Source: Gammaproteobacteria bacterium
GTDB taxonomy: Bacteria; Pseudomonadota; Gammaproteobacteria; Pseudomonadales; Pseudohongiellaceae
Length of the DNA stretch: 52,480 bases
Direction: 5' to 3'
Assembly (NCBI GenBank): GCA_019654215.1
Contig: BPDI01000020.1
Location: forward strand, 1 to 52,480
Part shown: positions 40,460 to 50,856 of the stretch, in pieces
How positions within the stretch are numbered: position 1 is the first letter of the stretch
Layout: each line of letters starts with the position of its first letter
Made by a program: the position numbers and the translations under genes
Notes under the pieces: model-generated
Seen by the model: the letters and a program-made list of their open reading frames with translations, nothing else
What the model was told of the DNA's origin: nothing
The model's database searches: none

Positions 40460-41573
40460 TGTCGGGGTATTGTTTCACCAGTTCTTTTTCAAATTGCCAG
40501 GCTCGATAAAGCTGCATTAATCCTGGAGTTTTATGCCCCCTCGCACGATTCGCGTGGCCAAGTTTAAACAGGGTATGATACTGCTGCAATAATGTTTTTA
40601 TGGCATCGAAGAAACTCGCGTTTCTGTCCCAAATATTAATGGACTCCGAACTCGCACCATTGATCTCAACGATGTCAAAATTCCTTCCTTCTTTCAGACC
40701 CTTAATATCCTGAAATTTTATGTCTAATCGACCATAGAAGTAATCAGGAATATCTTCGAAGATTTGATCTAAGGATTTTCGGAGATTGTCATTTATCAGC
40801 TCTCGTCCATCACGGAATATTGCACCGCGGCTATGGCTGGCCGCAAAGATCAAGCAAAATGGTTCTCCCTTAGGGATAATATCATCCCAAATACACTGAT
40901 GCCTTTCAGAATAGAGATGTGACAACTCTCCAGCTCTAGGATCGAGCGCAATCAATTCCGCAAGCGTACGGTAGCCGTCACCGATCACATAGGGAGTATA
41001 TTTCAATGTGAGCGAGGTAATCTTACCTTCCACCGCTTCAGGATGGCGCACATAGAACACACCAGCTTCGGCATCCCACTGACTCAACCTTTGAAACTGA
41101 ATGCTTCCATTTATCGGAAACTGTAAGAGATAGTCCGCGAGCTCAGCTTCGGTTTTCAGTAACTTGACTCCTACCCCACGACAACCAAAATCCGGCTTAC
41201 CCACGATAGGAAAATTCAAACTATTAGCCTGCAATAACTGAAGGACAGTTTGAACTTGTTGTACATTATCTGCAGTGCTTACCTGATATACACACCAGGG
41301 TAGTATCCATTGTCTGGCTTTACACCCGGCCGCATCAAAAACTGCAGACTTTGGCACGCCAACCATACCTGATAAGGGCACTGCAGGACTGGCAATCAAC
41401 GGCAATGAAAGGCTACGATATCTAATTGCCAGGAAAGTCCAAAGCAAAACTACCGGTATGTACATTAGCCACATAGGCCAGAATTCAAAAAATGAAGTAC
41501 TACGGCCGCTTAAGTCCAGTGGAGGCATTCCCGGGGCAACGTAGTAGTTTGAATCGTCTAAGGGTTTGTTCAA
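40452..41573 (-). CDS. Membrane-anchored ATP-grasp family protein
   Basis: 373 residues. An N-terminal membrane span (WPMWLMYIPVVLLWTFLAI, about 32-50) precedes a predicted cytoplasmic ATP-grasp-like ligase: NFPIVGKPDFGCRGVGVKLL (ATP-binding loop), PYVIGDGYRTLAELI, YGRLDIKFQDIKG and NFDIVEINGASSE (metal-binding E..N). Such enzymes join a carboxylate to an amine through acyl phosphate. Substrate unknown. Its end overlaps the OlsF-like gene by 8 nt, so products are probably made together; it may ligate an amino acid used in, or added to, an aminolipid. Clean frame. First gene of the run to ispH. Confidence 0.72.
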   Translation of the reverse strand: MNKPLDDSNYYVAPGMPPLDLSGRSTSFFEFWPMWLMYIPVVLLWTFLAIRYRSLSLPLIASPAVPLSGMVGVPKSAVFDAAGCKARQWILPWCVYQVSTADNVQQVQTVLQLLQANSLNFPIVGKPDFGCRGVGVKLLKTEAELADYLLQFPINGSIQFQRLSQWDAEAGVFYVRHPEAVEGKITSLTLKYTPYVIGDGYRTLAELIALDPRAGELSHLYSERHQCIWDDIIPKGEPFCLIFAASHSRGAIFRDGRELINDNLRKSLDQIFEDIPDYFYGRLDIKFQDIKGLKEGRNFDIVEINGASSESINIWDRNASFFDAIKTLLQQYHTLFKLGHANRARGHKTPGLMQLYRAWQFEKELVKQYPDND

Positions 41574-41747
41574 AATAGTTAAAGTTGGGCGATATATAAG
41601 GTTAGACCGCAGGTTCTTGTAATTCGTTTCATTATTGCACTCACAACCGCAGTCCTCAATTAACGGTTAGTGAAAGCAAGGAAAGTAAATCGCACCACTG
41701 CTATTATCGAGGCTAGCTCATTCCTGTAACACGCCCAAGAAGGTGAA

Positions 41748-42154
41748 ATGTTAAGCAAATTTTTTTAACTACAGCAGTAATTATCGGTGCATTTTTTGTA
41801 TTGCGGCAACGACATATAAAAAGCGAAAACGCCGCTACGTCAAAATCAATTACTGTTGATAAAGCCCAAGAAAAAATACCATCTGCTAAAGACGAATTGG
41901 CTGCAGACTTACGTGCAGGTGCCTACATATTTCTGATGCTAATGGTTGGACTTGGAGCAGCTCTTTACTATTTCGATTGGCAAGACGACCACACGGTATT
42001 AACAATCAATCTTCACAGAGATAATCAATCCGCACCGGTGAGCTACGAAGTTTATAAATACCAATTGGAAGAGCGTTCCTTTGTAACAATCGACGGGCGA
42101 TCCATTGCTGTTGCCAGCAATGAACGCATGGAAATCATTGGACTAGATAATTAA
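41748..42154 (+). CDS. Hypothetical membrane-anchored protein (one frameshift)
   Basis: ATG 41748 follows GAAGGTGA and gives MLSKFF. In a run of seven T one base is missing; restored, it reads LTTAVIIGAFFVLRQRHIKS, a first span. After a polar linker with SAKDELAADLRAGAYIFLML come a second span (AYIFLMLMVGLGAALYYF) and a C-terminal domain (VSYEVYKYQLEERSFVTIDG, then RSIAVASNERMEIIGLDN). 135 residues. Family not recognised. It converges on fdsD with a 4-nt overlap of the 3' ends. Confidence 0.6.
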
Positions 42155-42387
42155 TTGCTGGCTGCAGAGATCTGCTGTACCGCCAACCTTGTTGGTTCCT
42201 TTAAGCCTTTTCCCCCCGCATTCAAATACTCAATAATCTTTGCTTTCATGGAAGGAGCCCAAAACCGGATCATATGATCCGCCACGCGTGTTGCTGTGGT
42301 TTCTGCATCGTCACTACGACTCAAATTATCACTAATCTGATTCGCCATCTTGATTAAGTGTTTAAGTTCGGAATCTGTCATTGGCAT
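42151..42387 (-). CDS. fdsD: Formate dehydrogenase delta subunit
   Basis: 78 residues: SELKHLIKMANQISDNLSRS, then ATRVADHMIRFWAPSMKAKI with EYLNAGGKGLKEPTRLAVQQ. The VADHMIRFWxPxM and GGKGLxP blocks are diagnostic of the small FdsD subunit, which helps assembly or stability of Fds-type formate dehydrogenase. Last gene of the fds unit, 6 nt after fdhD. Confidence 0.92.
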   Translation of the reverse strand: MPMTDSELKHLIKMANQISDNLSRSDDAETTATRVADHMIRFWAPSMKAKIIEYLNAGGKGLKEPTRLAVQQISAASN

Positions 42388-42393
42388 TAATGT

Positions 42394-43194
42394 TTAGGAA
42401 TCAACATAAGTAACGTGTCTATTTTTTCTGGCAAAACCAACCAAGGTAACTCCAAGTTGTTGTGCCAAATCGATTGCCATGGTTGTTGCCGCAGATACTG
42501 CCACAAGTACAGAAGCATTGACCATGGCAGTTTTTTGCACCATTTCGTAACTTGCTCGACTGGAAACTAGCATAAACCCATTACTTAAATAGTCATCCTG
42601 CAATAAATCTTTCTGCGCCAATACACCAATCAGTTTATCCAGAGCATTATGGCGCCCAACGTCTTCGCAAATTTCTAGTATGTTTCCATGACTATTACAC
42701 CAGGCCGCACCATGAACCGCCCCAGTAGAATTTTGTAATGGTTGCTTAGTGCCCAATTGTTCGACAGCCTGATTAACAGCCTCATGACTCACATCAAAAT
42801 GATTTGTGACTGGTTTAGCTTTCAGACGTACCTGTTTTAGTGATTCAGAACCACAAATACCACAACCGGTGCGACCAGTCAGACTGCGTCTTCTTTCTTT
42901 AAGTTCGGCAAAGCGTTGATTGGAAATGGTGAGACCAACTTCGACGCCATCTAGACCGAAAGCGCACTTAATATCGTAGATATCATCTTTCTTCCCAATA
43001 ATACCTTCACTCAAACTAAAACCTATGGCGAAAGCTTCAAGATCGGTGGGAGTTCCCATCATTACCGCGTGGGAAACATCGTTATAAACCAAAGCGATAG
43101 GGACTTCTTCAGCAATGGCATCGGATTTCTGGTTGATAGACTGATCTGACCAGATTTTTACCGATTGAGTTTTTAAGCCTGTCGAATCGCTCAC
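42394..43194 (-). CDS. fdhD: Formate dehydrogenase accessory sulfurtransferase FdhD (FdsC)
   Basis: Transfers sulfur to the molybdenum cofactor of formate dehydrogenase. 266 residues with EEVPIALVYNDVSHAVMMGT, the sulfur-relay cysteines in GRTGCGICGSESL, FEICEDVGRHNALDKLIG-type block (ILEICEDVGRHNALDKLIG) and SSRASYEMVQKTAMVNASVL. Clean frame. It lies between fdsA (7 nt) and fdsD, the usual fdsC place. Confidence 0.94.
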   Translation of the reverse strand: MSDSTGLKTQSVKIWSDQSINQKSDAIAEEVPIALVYNDVSHAVMMGTPTDLEAFAIGFSLSEGIIGKKDDIYDIKCAFGLDGVEVGLTISNQRFAELKERRRSLTGRTGCGICGSESLKQVRLKAKPVTNHFDVSHEAVNQAVEQLGTKQPLQNSTGAVHGAAWCNSHGNILEICEDVGRHNALDKLIGVLAQKDLLQDDYLSNGFMLVSSRASYEMVQKTAMVNASVLVAVSAATTMAIDLAQQLGVTLVGFARKNRHVTYVDS

Positions 43195-43201
43195 GGAAGG
43201 A

Positions 43202-46106
43202 TCAAGCTTGTGTTTCGGCTTCCTGTAAGAAAGCGACTTGTTGTTGGGAGAATTTTTCGTAGCTGGATTGCCAATCCGATTGACCCCTCATTTTACGTAC
43301 TTCGACCGCTGTAACCTTATATTCGGGGCAGTTAGTTGCCCAATCAGAATTATCCGTAGTTACCACATTGGCGCCGGTTTCGGGATGATGGAAGGTAGTG
43401 TAGACAACGCCCGGCTGAACTCTTTCTGTTATGTCAGCACGCAACATAGTGTCGCCAGCACGACTGGAGACTTGCAACATATCGCCATGATCGATACCAC
43501 GATACTCTGCATCATGAGGATGAATCTCGAGAACATCTTCACTGTGCCATTCCATATTGTCAGTACGACGGGTTTGAGCTCCAACATTATATTGAGATAA
43601 AACTCTTCCAGTCGTCATTAGCAATGGAAAACGTTTCGTGACTTTCTCATCAGTAGCCACATATTCGGTAACCGCAAAGAAACCCTCACCCCGAACAAAT
43701 TCTTCAACATGCATTATGGGCGTGCCATAAGGTGACGCATCGTTACACGGCCACTGTATAGAGCCTTCTTCGTCGAGTCGCTGATAGCTCACGCCCTCAA
43801 AGGTAGGGGTTAACTGAGCTATCTCATCCATGATTTCCGACGGGTGCTGGTAATTCATTTCAAAACCCAATGCTTTGGAGAGCACCATAGTCACTTCCCA
43901 GTCCGCTTTTCCGCTTAAAGGCGCCATTACTTTGCGTACTGGCGATATCCGTCGCTCGGCATTAGTAAACGTGCCGTCTTTTTCTAGAAAAGAAGCGCCT
44001 GGTAAAAACACATGAGCGAATTTTGCAGTTTCGTTTAGAAAGATATCTTGAACAATTAAGCAATCCAGATTCCTCAACGCATCTTCCACATGTTGAGTGT
44101 TAGGATCTGATTGCGCCAGATCTTCGCCCTGGCAATACAGCCCTTTAAATCTTCCAGCAACCGCTGCATCAAACATATTCGGGATTCGCAGTCCGGGCTC
44201 ATTCTTAATGGTTACTCCCCATAATTTTTCAAAAGGTTCGCGCACACTATCGATTGACACATGGCGATAACCTGGTAACTCATGCGGAAACGACCCCATA
44301 TCACAGGCGCCCTGCACGTTATTCTGCCCCCGCAATGGATTTACTCCAACACCTTCACGACCAATATTGCCTGTAAGCATGGCAAGATTTGCGATTGCCA
44401 TTACTGCAGTAGATCCTTGGCTATGTTCGGTTACGCCAAGACCATAATAGATTGCGCCGTTACCTGCTCTTCCATAGAGTTTTGCCGCTGCAATAATGCG
44501 CTCTGCCGGCACTCCAGTGCCCTTGGGCCATCGCCTCCGGCGAATTTTTTGGATCGCTGATAAATTCTTTCCAGTGAAGAAATGCGTCATCTTCACAGCG
44601 TAATTCAATAAATTCCTTGTCTTCTAAACCCTCACGGACAATGACATGAGCTAAAGCATTTAAAAGCGCAAAATTAGTTCCAGGTAAAAGATTTAAGTGA
44701 TGTTCACTGTCAATGTGAGGGCTCTTAACTAGATCTATCCGACGCGGATCAGCGACGATTAGCTTCGCACCTTCCCGTAAACGCCGTTTCATGCGAGAAG
44801 CGAACACTGGATGAGCGTCGGTTGGGTTTGCGCCAATAACAATAATGACGTTTGACTTTTCGACTGAATCAAAGGTTTGTGTTCCTGCAGATTCACCCAG
44901 GGTGGTTTTTAAGCCATAGCCTGTTGGGGAGTGACAGACTCGCGCACAGGTATCGACGTTGTTATTGCCAAAAGCGGCTCGAACTAATTTTTGTACCAGA
45001 TAAGTTTCTTCGTTAGTGCAGCGTGATGAAGTAATCCCGCCAACGGAGTCACTACCATATTCTTTTTGAATTGTTTTTATTTTATTTGCAGCAAACTCAA
45101 CCGCCTCTTCCCAACTTGCCTGTTGCCAGGGTTCATCGATATTGTTGCGGATCATGGGTTTAGTAATGCGATCTTTGTGGGTTGAATAACCAAACGCAAA
45201 GCGGCCTTTAACACAAGAGTGACCACGATTAGCTTTACCACCTTTAAAAGGCACCATCCCGACGACCTGATCACCCCTCACTTCTGCCTTAAAAGCACAA
45301 CCTACTCCACAGTAAGCGCAAGTAGTTACAACATCATGTTCTGGTAAACCGTTTTCGATGACGGAGTTCTCCATCAATGTGGCCGTCGGACAGGCCTGCA
45401 CGCAAGCGCCACATGACACACATTCTGAATCCATGAAGGCTTCATTCTGGCCTGCGGAAACTTTCGATTCGAAACCACGACCATCAATCGTTAAAGCAAA
45501 AGTTCCCTGTACTTCTTCACAGGCTCGCACACAGCGAGAACAGACGATGCATTTGGCTGGGTCAAAAGTGAAATAAGAATGGCTTTCATCTTTTACTGCA
45601 TCGAGATGATTCTCACCATGATAACCATAGCGTACTTCCCTTAAACCCACTGTTCCGGCCATGTCCTGCAATTGACAATCACCATTGGCTGCACAGGTTA
45701 AACAGTCCAAGGGATGATCAGAGATATACAACTCCATAATATTGCGCCGCAGTTTGGCAGTCTCCTGGGATTGCGTTCGCACTATCATCCCCTCTTCAAC
45801 CTGAGTCGTGCATGAAGCGGGGAATCCTTTGCGACCTTCAATCTGCACCAAACATATTCGGCAAGAACCAAATGCCTGCAGTGAATCGGTAGCACATAAT
45901 CGAGGAATATTAATATCGAGATGAGCTGCTGCTCGCATGATGGAAGTGCCTTCAGGCATTTTCACTTCTTGGCCGTCGATAGATAAGGTGACTAACTGAA
46001 CCGTCTCATCAGCATCAATAGAAATCGCTGGCGTCCCATAGTCCCGGCGAGGGTCAATGACCTGCCCCGGTTGTGAGTTCTTGTTTGGGTCGTAATACTG
46101 CAACAT
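43202..46106 (-). CDS. fdsA: NAD-dependent formate dehydrogenase alpha subunit (one frameshift)
   Basis: Catalytic molybdenum subunit oxidising formate to CO2. In order: an N-terminal 2Fe-2S domain (FGSCRICLVQIEG), a His/Cys3 cluster region (HPLDCLTCAANGDCQLQ), two 4Fe-4S motifs (CIVCSRCVRACEE, CVSCGACVQACP), then the molybdopterin domain TTCAYCGVGCAF. The Mo ligand region is TCARVCHSPTGYG, so this is a Cys enzyme, not Sec. The frame breaks near 44520-44535 in a GGG run; with one G removed it reads EAMAQGTGVPAERIIAAAKL. Corrected length is about 967 residues. Cotranscribed with fdsB upstream. Confidence 0.93.
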
Positions 46107-46120
46107 GCGTATAAGTACCT

Positions 46121-47665
46121 TTAACTACCCGACTCGAAATCTTCGGCAAAATGCTCCAGCGCACTGCGCACGGGATATGGAGTTAAGCCACCCATGGCAC
46201 AGAGAGAGCCCGTCACCATTGTATCGCAAAGTTCCAACAGTAATTCCTTGTTTTTAACAGAATTTTCTCCTGCTTTAATTCGATCAATAACCTCAACTCC
46301 CCGCACCGAGCCGATGCGGCAGGGAGTGCATTTGCCGCAGGATTCAATGGCACAGAACTCCATGGAGAAGCGGGCCTGTGCACTCATATCCACGGTATCG
46401 TCGAAGGCAACGATCCCACCGTGGCCAAGCATGCCATCAATGGAAGTAAAGGCTTCATAATCCAAAGGTGTATCCCATTGGCTTTCCGGCAAGTAAGCAC
46501 CTAATGGACCACCTACCTGCACTGCTCTTAGAGGTCTGCCACTGCGCGAGCCACCACCATACTCGTAAAGCAAATCTTTGAGTGTTACACCGAATGGGAT
46601 CTCCACTAGGCCGGCGTACTTAATATTGCCCGATAGTTGGAATGGCAGTGTGCCGCGGGACCGATTGACGCCATAGTTCTGATAAGATGAGGCGCCATTG
46701 ACAATAATAGCTGCAACCGAAGCGAGAGAAATTACGTTATTAATTACAGTAGGCTTACCAAACAAGCCTTTGATCGCAGGCAACGGCGGTTTGGGACGAA
46801 CTTCACCCCGTTTCCCTTCCAGACTCTCTAACATCGAAGTTTCTTCACCGCAGATATAAGCGCCAGCACCTAGTCGAATTTCGAGATCAAAGTTCTTGCC
46901 GCTGTCTAAAATATTTTCGCCCAGAAAATTACTATTTCTTGCCAGCACAATGGCTTCTTCTAACACAGTGAACGCAAGGGGATACTCATCTCTTAAATAG
47001 ATATACCCTTTGTCTGCACCAACTGCGATTCCTGCAATGGTCATTCCTTCAATTAAACACAACGGATCGCTTTCCATAAGCATACGGTCAGAATAAGTAC
47101 CGGAGTCTCCTTCATCGGCATTACAAACCACATACTTCTGATCTGACTCTGTATCCAATACGGTTTGCCATTTAATTCCGGTAGGAAAAGCGGCCCCACC
47201 TCTCCCACGCAAACCTGAATCTTTTATCTGGGAAACGATTTCCTGACCTGACATATCAAGTGCTTGCTTTAATCCGGAAAAACCAAAATGGTTTTCATAG
47301 TCACTCAATGAAAGAGGATCAATTACACCGACTCTGGCAAAAGTAACTCGCTGCTGTTTCTGCAAATAAGGAATTTCATCCACAACACCAAGGTAACTCC
47401 AATGCTCCTTGTTTATCTTCCAACATTTTGCGGCGATAAATTCATCGATTATGTTGGGACCTATTGGGCCGTATGCGATGCGCCCCGAATCAGTCTCAAT
47501 TTCTATCAGTGGCTCTAACCAGTACAGACCACGGGAGCCGCTTCTAACAACTTCGCAATCAATGTCGTTATTGCTGAAGTAATGCTGCAAACTTACAGCG
47601 ACTGAATCTGCACCTAATGAGCAAGCAGTAGTATCACGAGGCACATAGACTTTGATGTTAGCCAT
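46121..47665 (-). CDS. fdsB: Formate dehydrogenase beta subunit (NuoF-like, FMN/NADH)
   Basis: 514 residues, intact. An N-terminal thioredoxin-like part precedes the NuoF core: DSGLRGRGGAAFPTGIKW (NADH/FMN loop), CNADEGDSGTYSDRMLME, GAGAYICGEETSMLESLEGK, and the 4Fe-4S site ESCGKCTPCRIG near the C-terminus. Passes electrons from formate to NAD+. Its start overlaps the fdsG stop by one base, indicating translational coupling. Confidence 0.95.
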   Translation of the reverse strand: MANIKVYVPRDTTACSLGADSVAVSLQHYFSNNDIDCEVVRSGSRGLYWLEPLIEIETDSGRIAYGPIGPNIIDEFIAAKCWKINKEHWSYLGVVDEIPYLQKQQRVTFARVGVIDPLSLSDYENHFGFSGLKQALDMSGQEIVSQIKDSGLRGRGGAAFPTGIKWQTVLDTESDQKYVVCNADEGDSGTYSDRMLMESDPLCLIEGMTIAGIAVGADKGYIYLRDEYPLAFTVLEEAIVLARNSNFLGENILDSGKNFDLEIRLGAGAYICGEETSMLESLEGKRGEVRPKPPLPAIKGLFGKPTVINNVISLASVAAIIVNGASSYQNYGVNRSRGTLPFQLSGNIKYAGLVEIPFGVTLKDLLYEYGGGSRSGRPLRAVQVGGPLGAYLPESQWDTPLDYEAFTSIDGMLGHGGIVAFDDTVDMSAQARFSMEFCAIESCGKCTPCRIGSVRGVEVIDRIKAGENSVKNKELLLELCDTMVTGSLCAMGGLTPYPVRSALEHFAEDFESGS

Positions 47666-48162
47666 CAGTTTTTCACCTCGACCTTTTCCGAAATCAATTC
47701 ATTAACTATTGCATCAAATGATTCTGCACCGACATGAGCATGAATAGCGTCACCAACTCGTATAGCTGGCGAACAAGCACAATTACCCAGGCAATAAACC
47801 GGTTCGAGAGTAATTTGCCCGTCCGCTGTGGTTTGATGAAAATCAATTTCTAAAGACTTCTTGGCATGCCGCTCCAATTCCCGACTCCCCATGGCCTGAC
47901 AAGATTCAGCTCGACATAATTGTATGGTGTGGCGACCGGCGGGAGTTGAACGGAAGAAATGGTAGAAACTAATGACACCATGGATCTCAGCGCGAGAAAG
48001 ATTAAGACCTTCCGCAATGTCAGGAATAAATTCTGGCGGAATAAATCCTAATTCCTGCTGGATTCCATGTAAAACAACTAACAGCGGGCCAGGTATCTCT
48101 TTATATTTAGAGACGATCGCCAAAACCATTTCTTCCTTGGATGCTTCCTTGTCAATAGACAT
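47665..48162 (-). CDS. fdsG: Formate dehydrogenase gamma subunit (NuoE-like)
   Basis: 165 residues with the NuoE-type thioredoxin-like 2Fe-2S fold: LLVVLHGIQQELGFIPPEFI, INxSRAEIHGVISFYHFFR-like segment, and cluster ligands in CRAESCQAMGSRELE and CLGNCACSPAI. First subunit gene of the fds unit (G-B-A-C-D). A secreted propeller-like gene ends 21 nt upstream on the same strand and may share the promoter. Confidence 0.94.
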   Translation of the reverse strand: MSIDKEASKEEMVLAIVSKYKEIPGPLLVVLHGIQQELGFIPPEFIPDIAEGLNLSRAEIHGVISFYHFFRSTPAGRHTIQLCRAESCQAMGSRELERHAKKSLEIDFHQTTADGQITLEPVYCLGNCACSPAIRVGDAIHAHVGAESFDAIVNELISEKVEVKN

Positions 48163-48183
48163 GAGATTCTACTCCGGTTTAAC

Positions 48184-49192
48184 TCACCTATACTCAAAGC
48201 GGGCAATACGATTGCTTCCGGCGATTCCTCCTACCCACACTTCATTACCTATTTCGATTGCAACAGTCCCAAGCAGGAATTGCGGATTTGAGGGATAGTT
48301 AATTATTTCTCTTGCAGTTAGATTATTGACGTCCACTCGTGTTACACGAGTAGATACTCCATCACACTGTTGTTGCGAGAGACAAGTAATTATAGAACTC
48401 ATTTCTGGGCCAACATGTCCCGCTGCCAAAAGCGAACCATCGGTAGACCAGCGAACGTTATCCACGTGATGGGGAAGGTCTACAGAATCCACTATGACTT
48501 CACTCTGTCCACGAGACAACTTAATTATGGATCGCGTTCCCCAACCTCCGATGTAAAACCATTTGCCTCGGGTGAGATCTCTATCCCATTTGGCCCTGCA
48601 CTTTCACTTCCTGGACTTGTTCCCAATCTGCGCCGGGCTGCCATTCGTAAACAGCGCCCATAGGTAGATTCATATGGGTCGCTGCCATGCCTCGCTCAGG
48701 AGTAGCAACTACAGAATTAAAGACGATGCCACCCGGAGCTATGACCAGCCGATCCAGGTTAGCTCAGGAGTAGATGAAGTTTCCTGAATCTCAAAAACTT
48801 CGATGGACTCTCTATCTCCATGCCGCACTACTAATAATGTATGGATTCCATTTTCACCACGAACCAGGTTTACTCCATGGGGACGAAAACCAGAAGTGAG
48901 TGGCCCGGGACAACCCGGCAAATCGATCAATCAGCTCATGTCGGGCATTGGCCGCCGGGTAGACTGCTGTGGTGCTTAGATCGTCACTATTAGTGAAATA
49001 GAGGTACCCATCATCCTCCATCCCAGAAGCAACAACCCAAGGCGAATCAGGGACCTGAGCAAGATCCTCAGGACTTACTGGCCCACAAAGAAATTGGACA
49101 TCCCCGTCCGCATCGCACTCCGCAGCTGCAAATCCATTCCAGCTTGTAAATAAAAGAAGTACACAAATTAAAGACTGAAAAATTTTTCTCAT
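48184..49192 (-). CDS. Secreted beta-propeller (SMP-30/strictosidine synthase-like) protein (frameshifted)
   Basis: A signal peptide (MRKIFQSLICVLLLFTSWNGFAAAE) starts at 49192, then VQFLCGPVSPEDLAQVPDSP and VVASGMEDDGYLYFTN. After shifts come RPHGVNLVRGENGIHTLLVV, APGGIVFNSVVATPERGMAA, EWQPGADWEQV, LPHHVDNVRWSTDGSLLAAG and LGTVAIEIGNEVWVGGIAGS with NRIARFEYR-stop. The repeated strands and the HGVNL, HHVDN and VWVGG blocks fit a six-blade propeller of the SMP-30/arylesterase/strictosidine synthase type. About 336 residues; at least three indels. Substrate unknown. Confidence 0.65.
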
Positions 49193-49585
49193 TATTCTCT
49201 CCCGCCCTACGCGCTTGGATTCTATTTAGCTTAAAGCATCTGCAAAACAGTCAGAAGAATATTAGAAAGAGGGGAAATGGGCAAAGAGGTTAAAGTATTT
49301 CAATTTGGCGCCATAGAACAGCTCTAATTCGCTGAAGAGAGCGCTTTTTTTTGTAAACAAATCAAAGGTTTAAAGTGTTATTTTCCCCCGTAGATTTCTT
49401 AATAGCCCCTTTCCCAAGACACATAATCCATAGGAAAGTTACAGCAGCCGACCGCCCGGGAAATATGAATTCTGACATAGTCTAAGTTGAACGAAACTCA
49501 ACGCGAACTGGATTTAAGGAAAAACCCCCGGTAACGATGAATAAACCATACCCATTGGTTAGACTCGAATAACCACATTCAATGT
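49193..49585. other. Divergent intergenic region upstream of the propeller gene and BASS transporter
   Basis: About 390 bases with no gene I can support. A GCTCT/AGAGC hairpin with GCTTTTTTTT follows at about 49321-49354 on the plus strand; it has no gene before it, so it might end a short RNA or be chance. Confidence 0.35.
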
Positions 49586-50536
49586 ATGGCATTTTTTAAC
49601 CAATTCTTCCCACTTTGGGCCCTATTGCTCTCCGCAGTCGCCTTGGTGTTCAACGAACCATTTAGTTCGCTTGAGACAGCCATCGTACCTTTGTTGGCTG
49701 GTGTAATGTTCATGATGGGACTAACGCTAAACAAAGAAGATTTTTTGCGAATAAGCAAAGATCCACGAGCTGTTCTTATTGGGGTCTTCTGCAGTTTATA
49801 CTCATGCCAATACTTGCACTCACTTTGTCAGGAATGTTGCAACTGTCAAACCAACTAACTGTTGGCATGGTTCTAGTTGGAAGTTGTGCCGGAGGAACAG
49901 CCTCAAATGTTAAACACTTATCTAGCAAAAGGAGATGTTGCACTTTCGATTTCAATGACAATGACATCAACCTTAGTTGGAGTATTTGCAACACCATTTC
50001 TATGTGCATTCTATTTGTCAGAGACAGTCAGTGTAGACATGTTTAGCATGTTAATGAGTATCTTGCAGATGGTTTTCTTGCCAGTGCTCGCTGGAGTGCT
50101 GGCAAATCAATTTGTTTACTCCCAAATTTCAAAGATTGAAAAATTTTTACCTTCTCTTTCAATCATTTTCATTTTATTAATAATTACAATTGTTGTTGCG
50201 TTAAACTCTGTGCGTTTGATCGATATTGGATTGCTAACTTTAGCAGCAGTTGTTCTTCATAACACACTCGGTTTGGCTGGAGGATTCTTCGTAAGTCGCC
50301 TGTGTGGATTCAACCTTAAACAGAGCCAGACAATCGCCATTGAGGTCGGAATGCAGAACTCTGGACTCGGCGCAGCTCTAGCTTTACAGTACTTTTCGCC
50401 CACTGCAGCACTGCCAGGTGCATTATTTAGCATATGGCACAATATAAGCGGCTCTTTTCTGGCAACGATATGGGGAAAGAAAAGAGAATCTTTCGAATAT
50501 TTAGTGAAAGATGAAGAGCATTTAAAATCAGATTAA
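49586..50536 (+). CDS. Bile acid:sodium symporter (BASS) family transporter (two frameshifts)
   Basis: Membrane transporter of about 316 residues. Opening FNQFFPLWALLLSAVALVFN, then LLAGVMFMMGLTLNKEDFLR. After a shift near 49788, LQFILMPILALTLSGMLQLS, VLVGSCAGGTASNV (the family's sodium/substrate motif) and, after a second shift near 49915, TYLAKGDVALSISMTMTSTL, FVSRLCGFNLKQSQTIAIEV and GMQNSGLGAALALQYF. BASS members move organic anions with sodium (bile acids, pantoate, pyruvate); substrate not visible. Start ATG lacks a strong ribosome site. Confidence 0.85.
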
Positions 50537-50575
50537 GTGCGCCAAGAACTTTCGCTGTACTTGACTTAGTAATTA

Positions 50576-50735
50576 ATGAGCTTACAATCCGCGCATTCAA
50601 AAATATATTTTCTGTGAAGACGATGAATACTCTAAACCTATTAATGACTATGCCGTCGAACAATGTCCATCTGGGTCACCTGTTCTGTACGCGTATGGTG
50701 AAAATTTGGGAGACCTGCTTGGAGTGATTTTCTGA
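50576..50735 (+). CDS. Small hypothetical protein (frameshifted)
   Basis: ATG 50576 gives MSLQSAHSKIYF; one shift then gives CEDDEYSKPINDYAVEQCPS and GSPVLYAYGENLGDLLGVIF to TGA, about 52 residues. No ribosome site is obvious and no family recognised. It ends 28 nt before a strong terminator (50764-50803), which supports a transcript ending there. Confidence 0.3.
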
Positions 50736-50763
50736 CTGATAGTCAAAAACCAAAGTCTTAAAG

Positions 50764-50803
50764 AAAAGACCTCTAAGCTCAAAAGCCTAGAGGTCTTTTT
50801 TTT
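50764..50803 (+). terminator. Rho-independent terminator
   Basis: AGACCTCTA (50767-50775) pairs perfectly with TAGAGGTCT (50788-50796), extended by AAA/TTT, with an inner GCT/AGC pair, followed by a run of T to 50803. Ends the transcript of the BASS gene and the small frame after it. Confidence 0.9.
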
Positions 50804-50856
50804 GCAATAAGAAATTTATTTACTCGTAGATTACTACGGGTAACTGGGGAACTATT

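Noticed and set aside
49319..49354. Hairpin with T8 run as a terminator
   Set aside because: Only a 5-bp stem and no gene or clear promoter before it; kept as a note in the intergenic entry.
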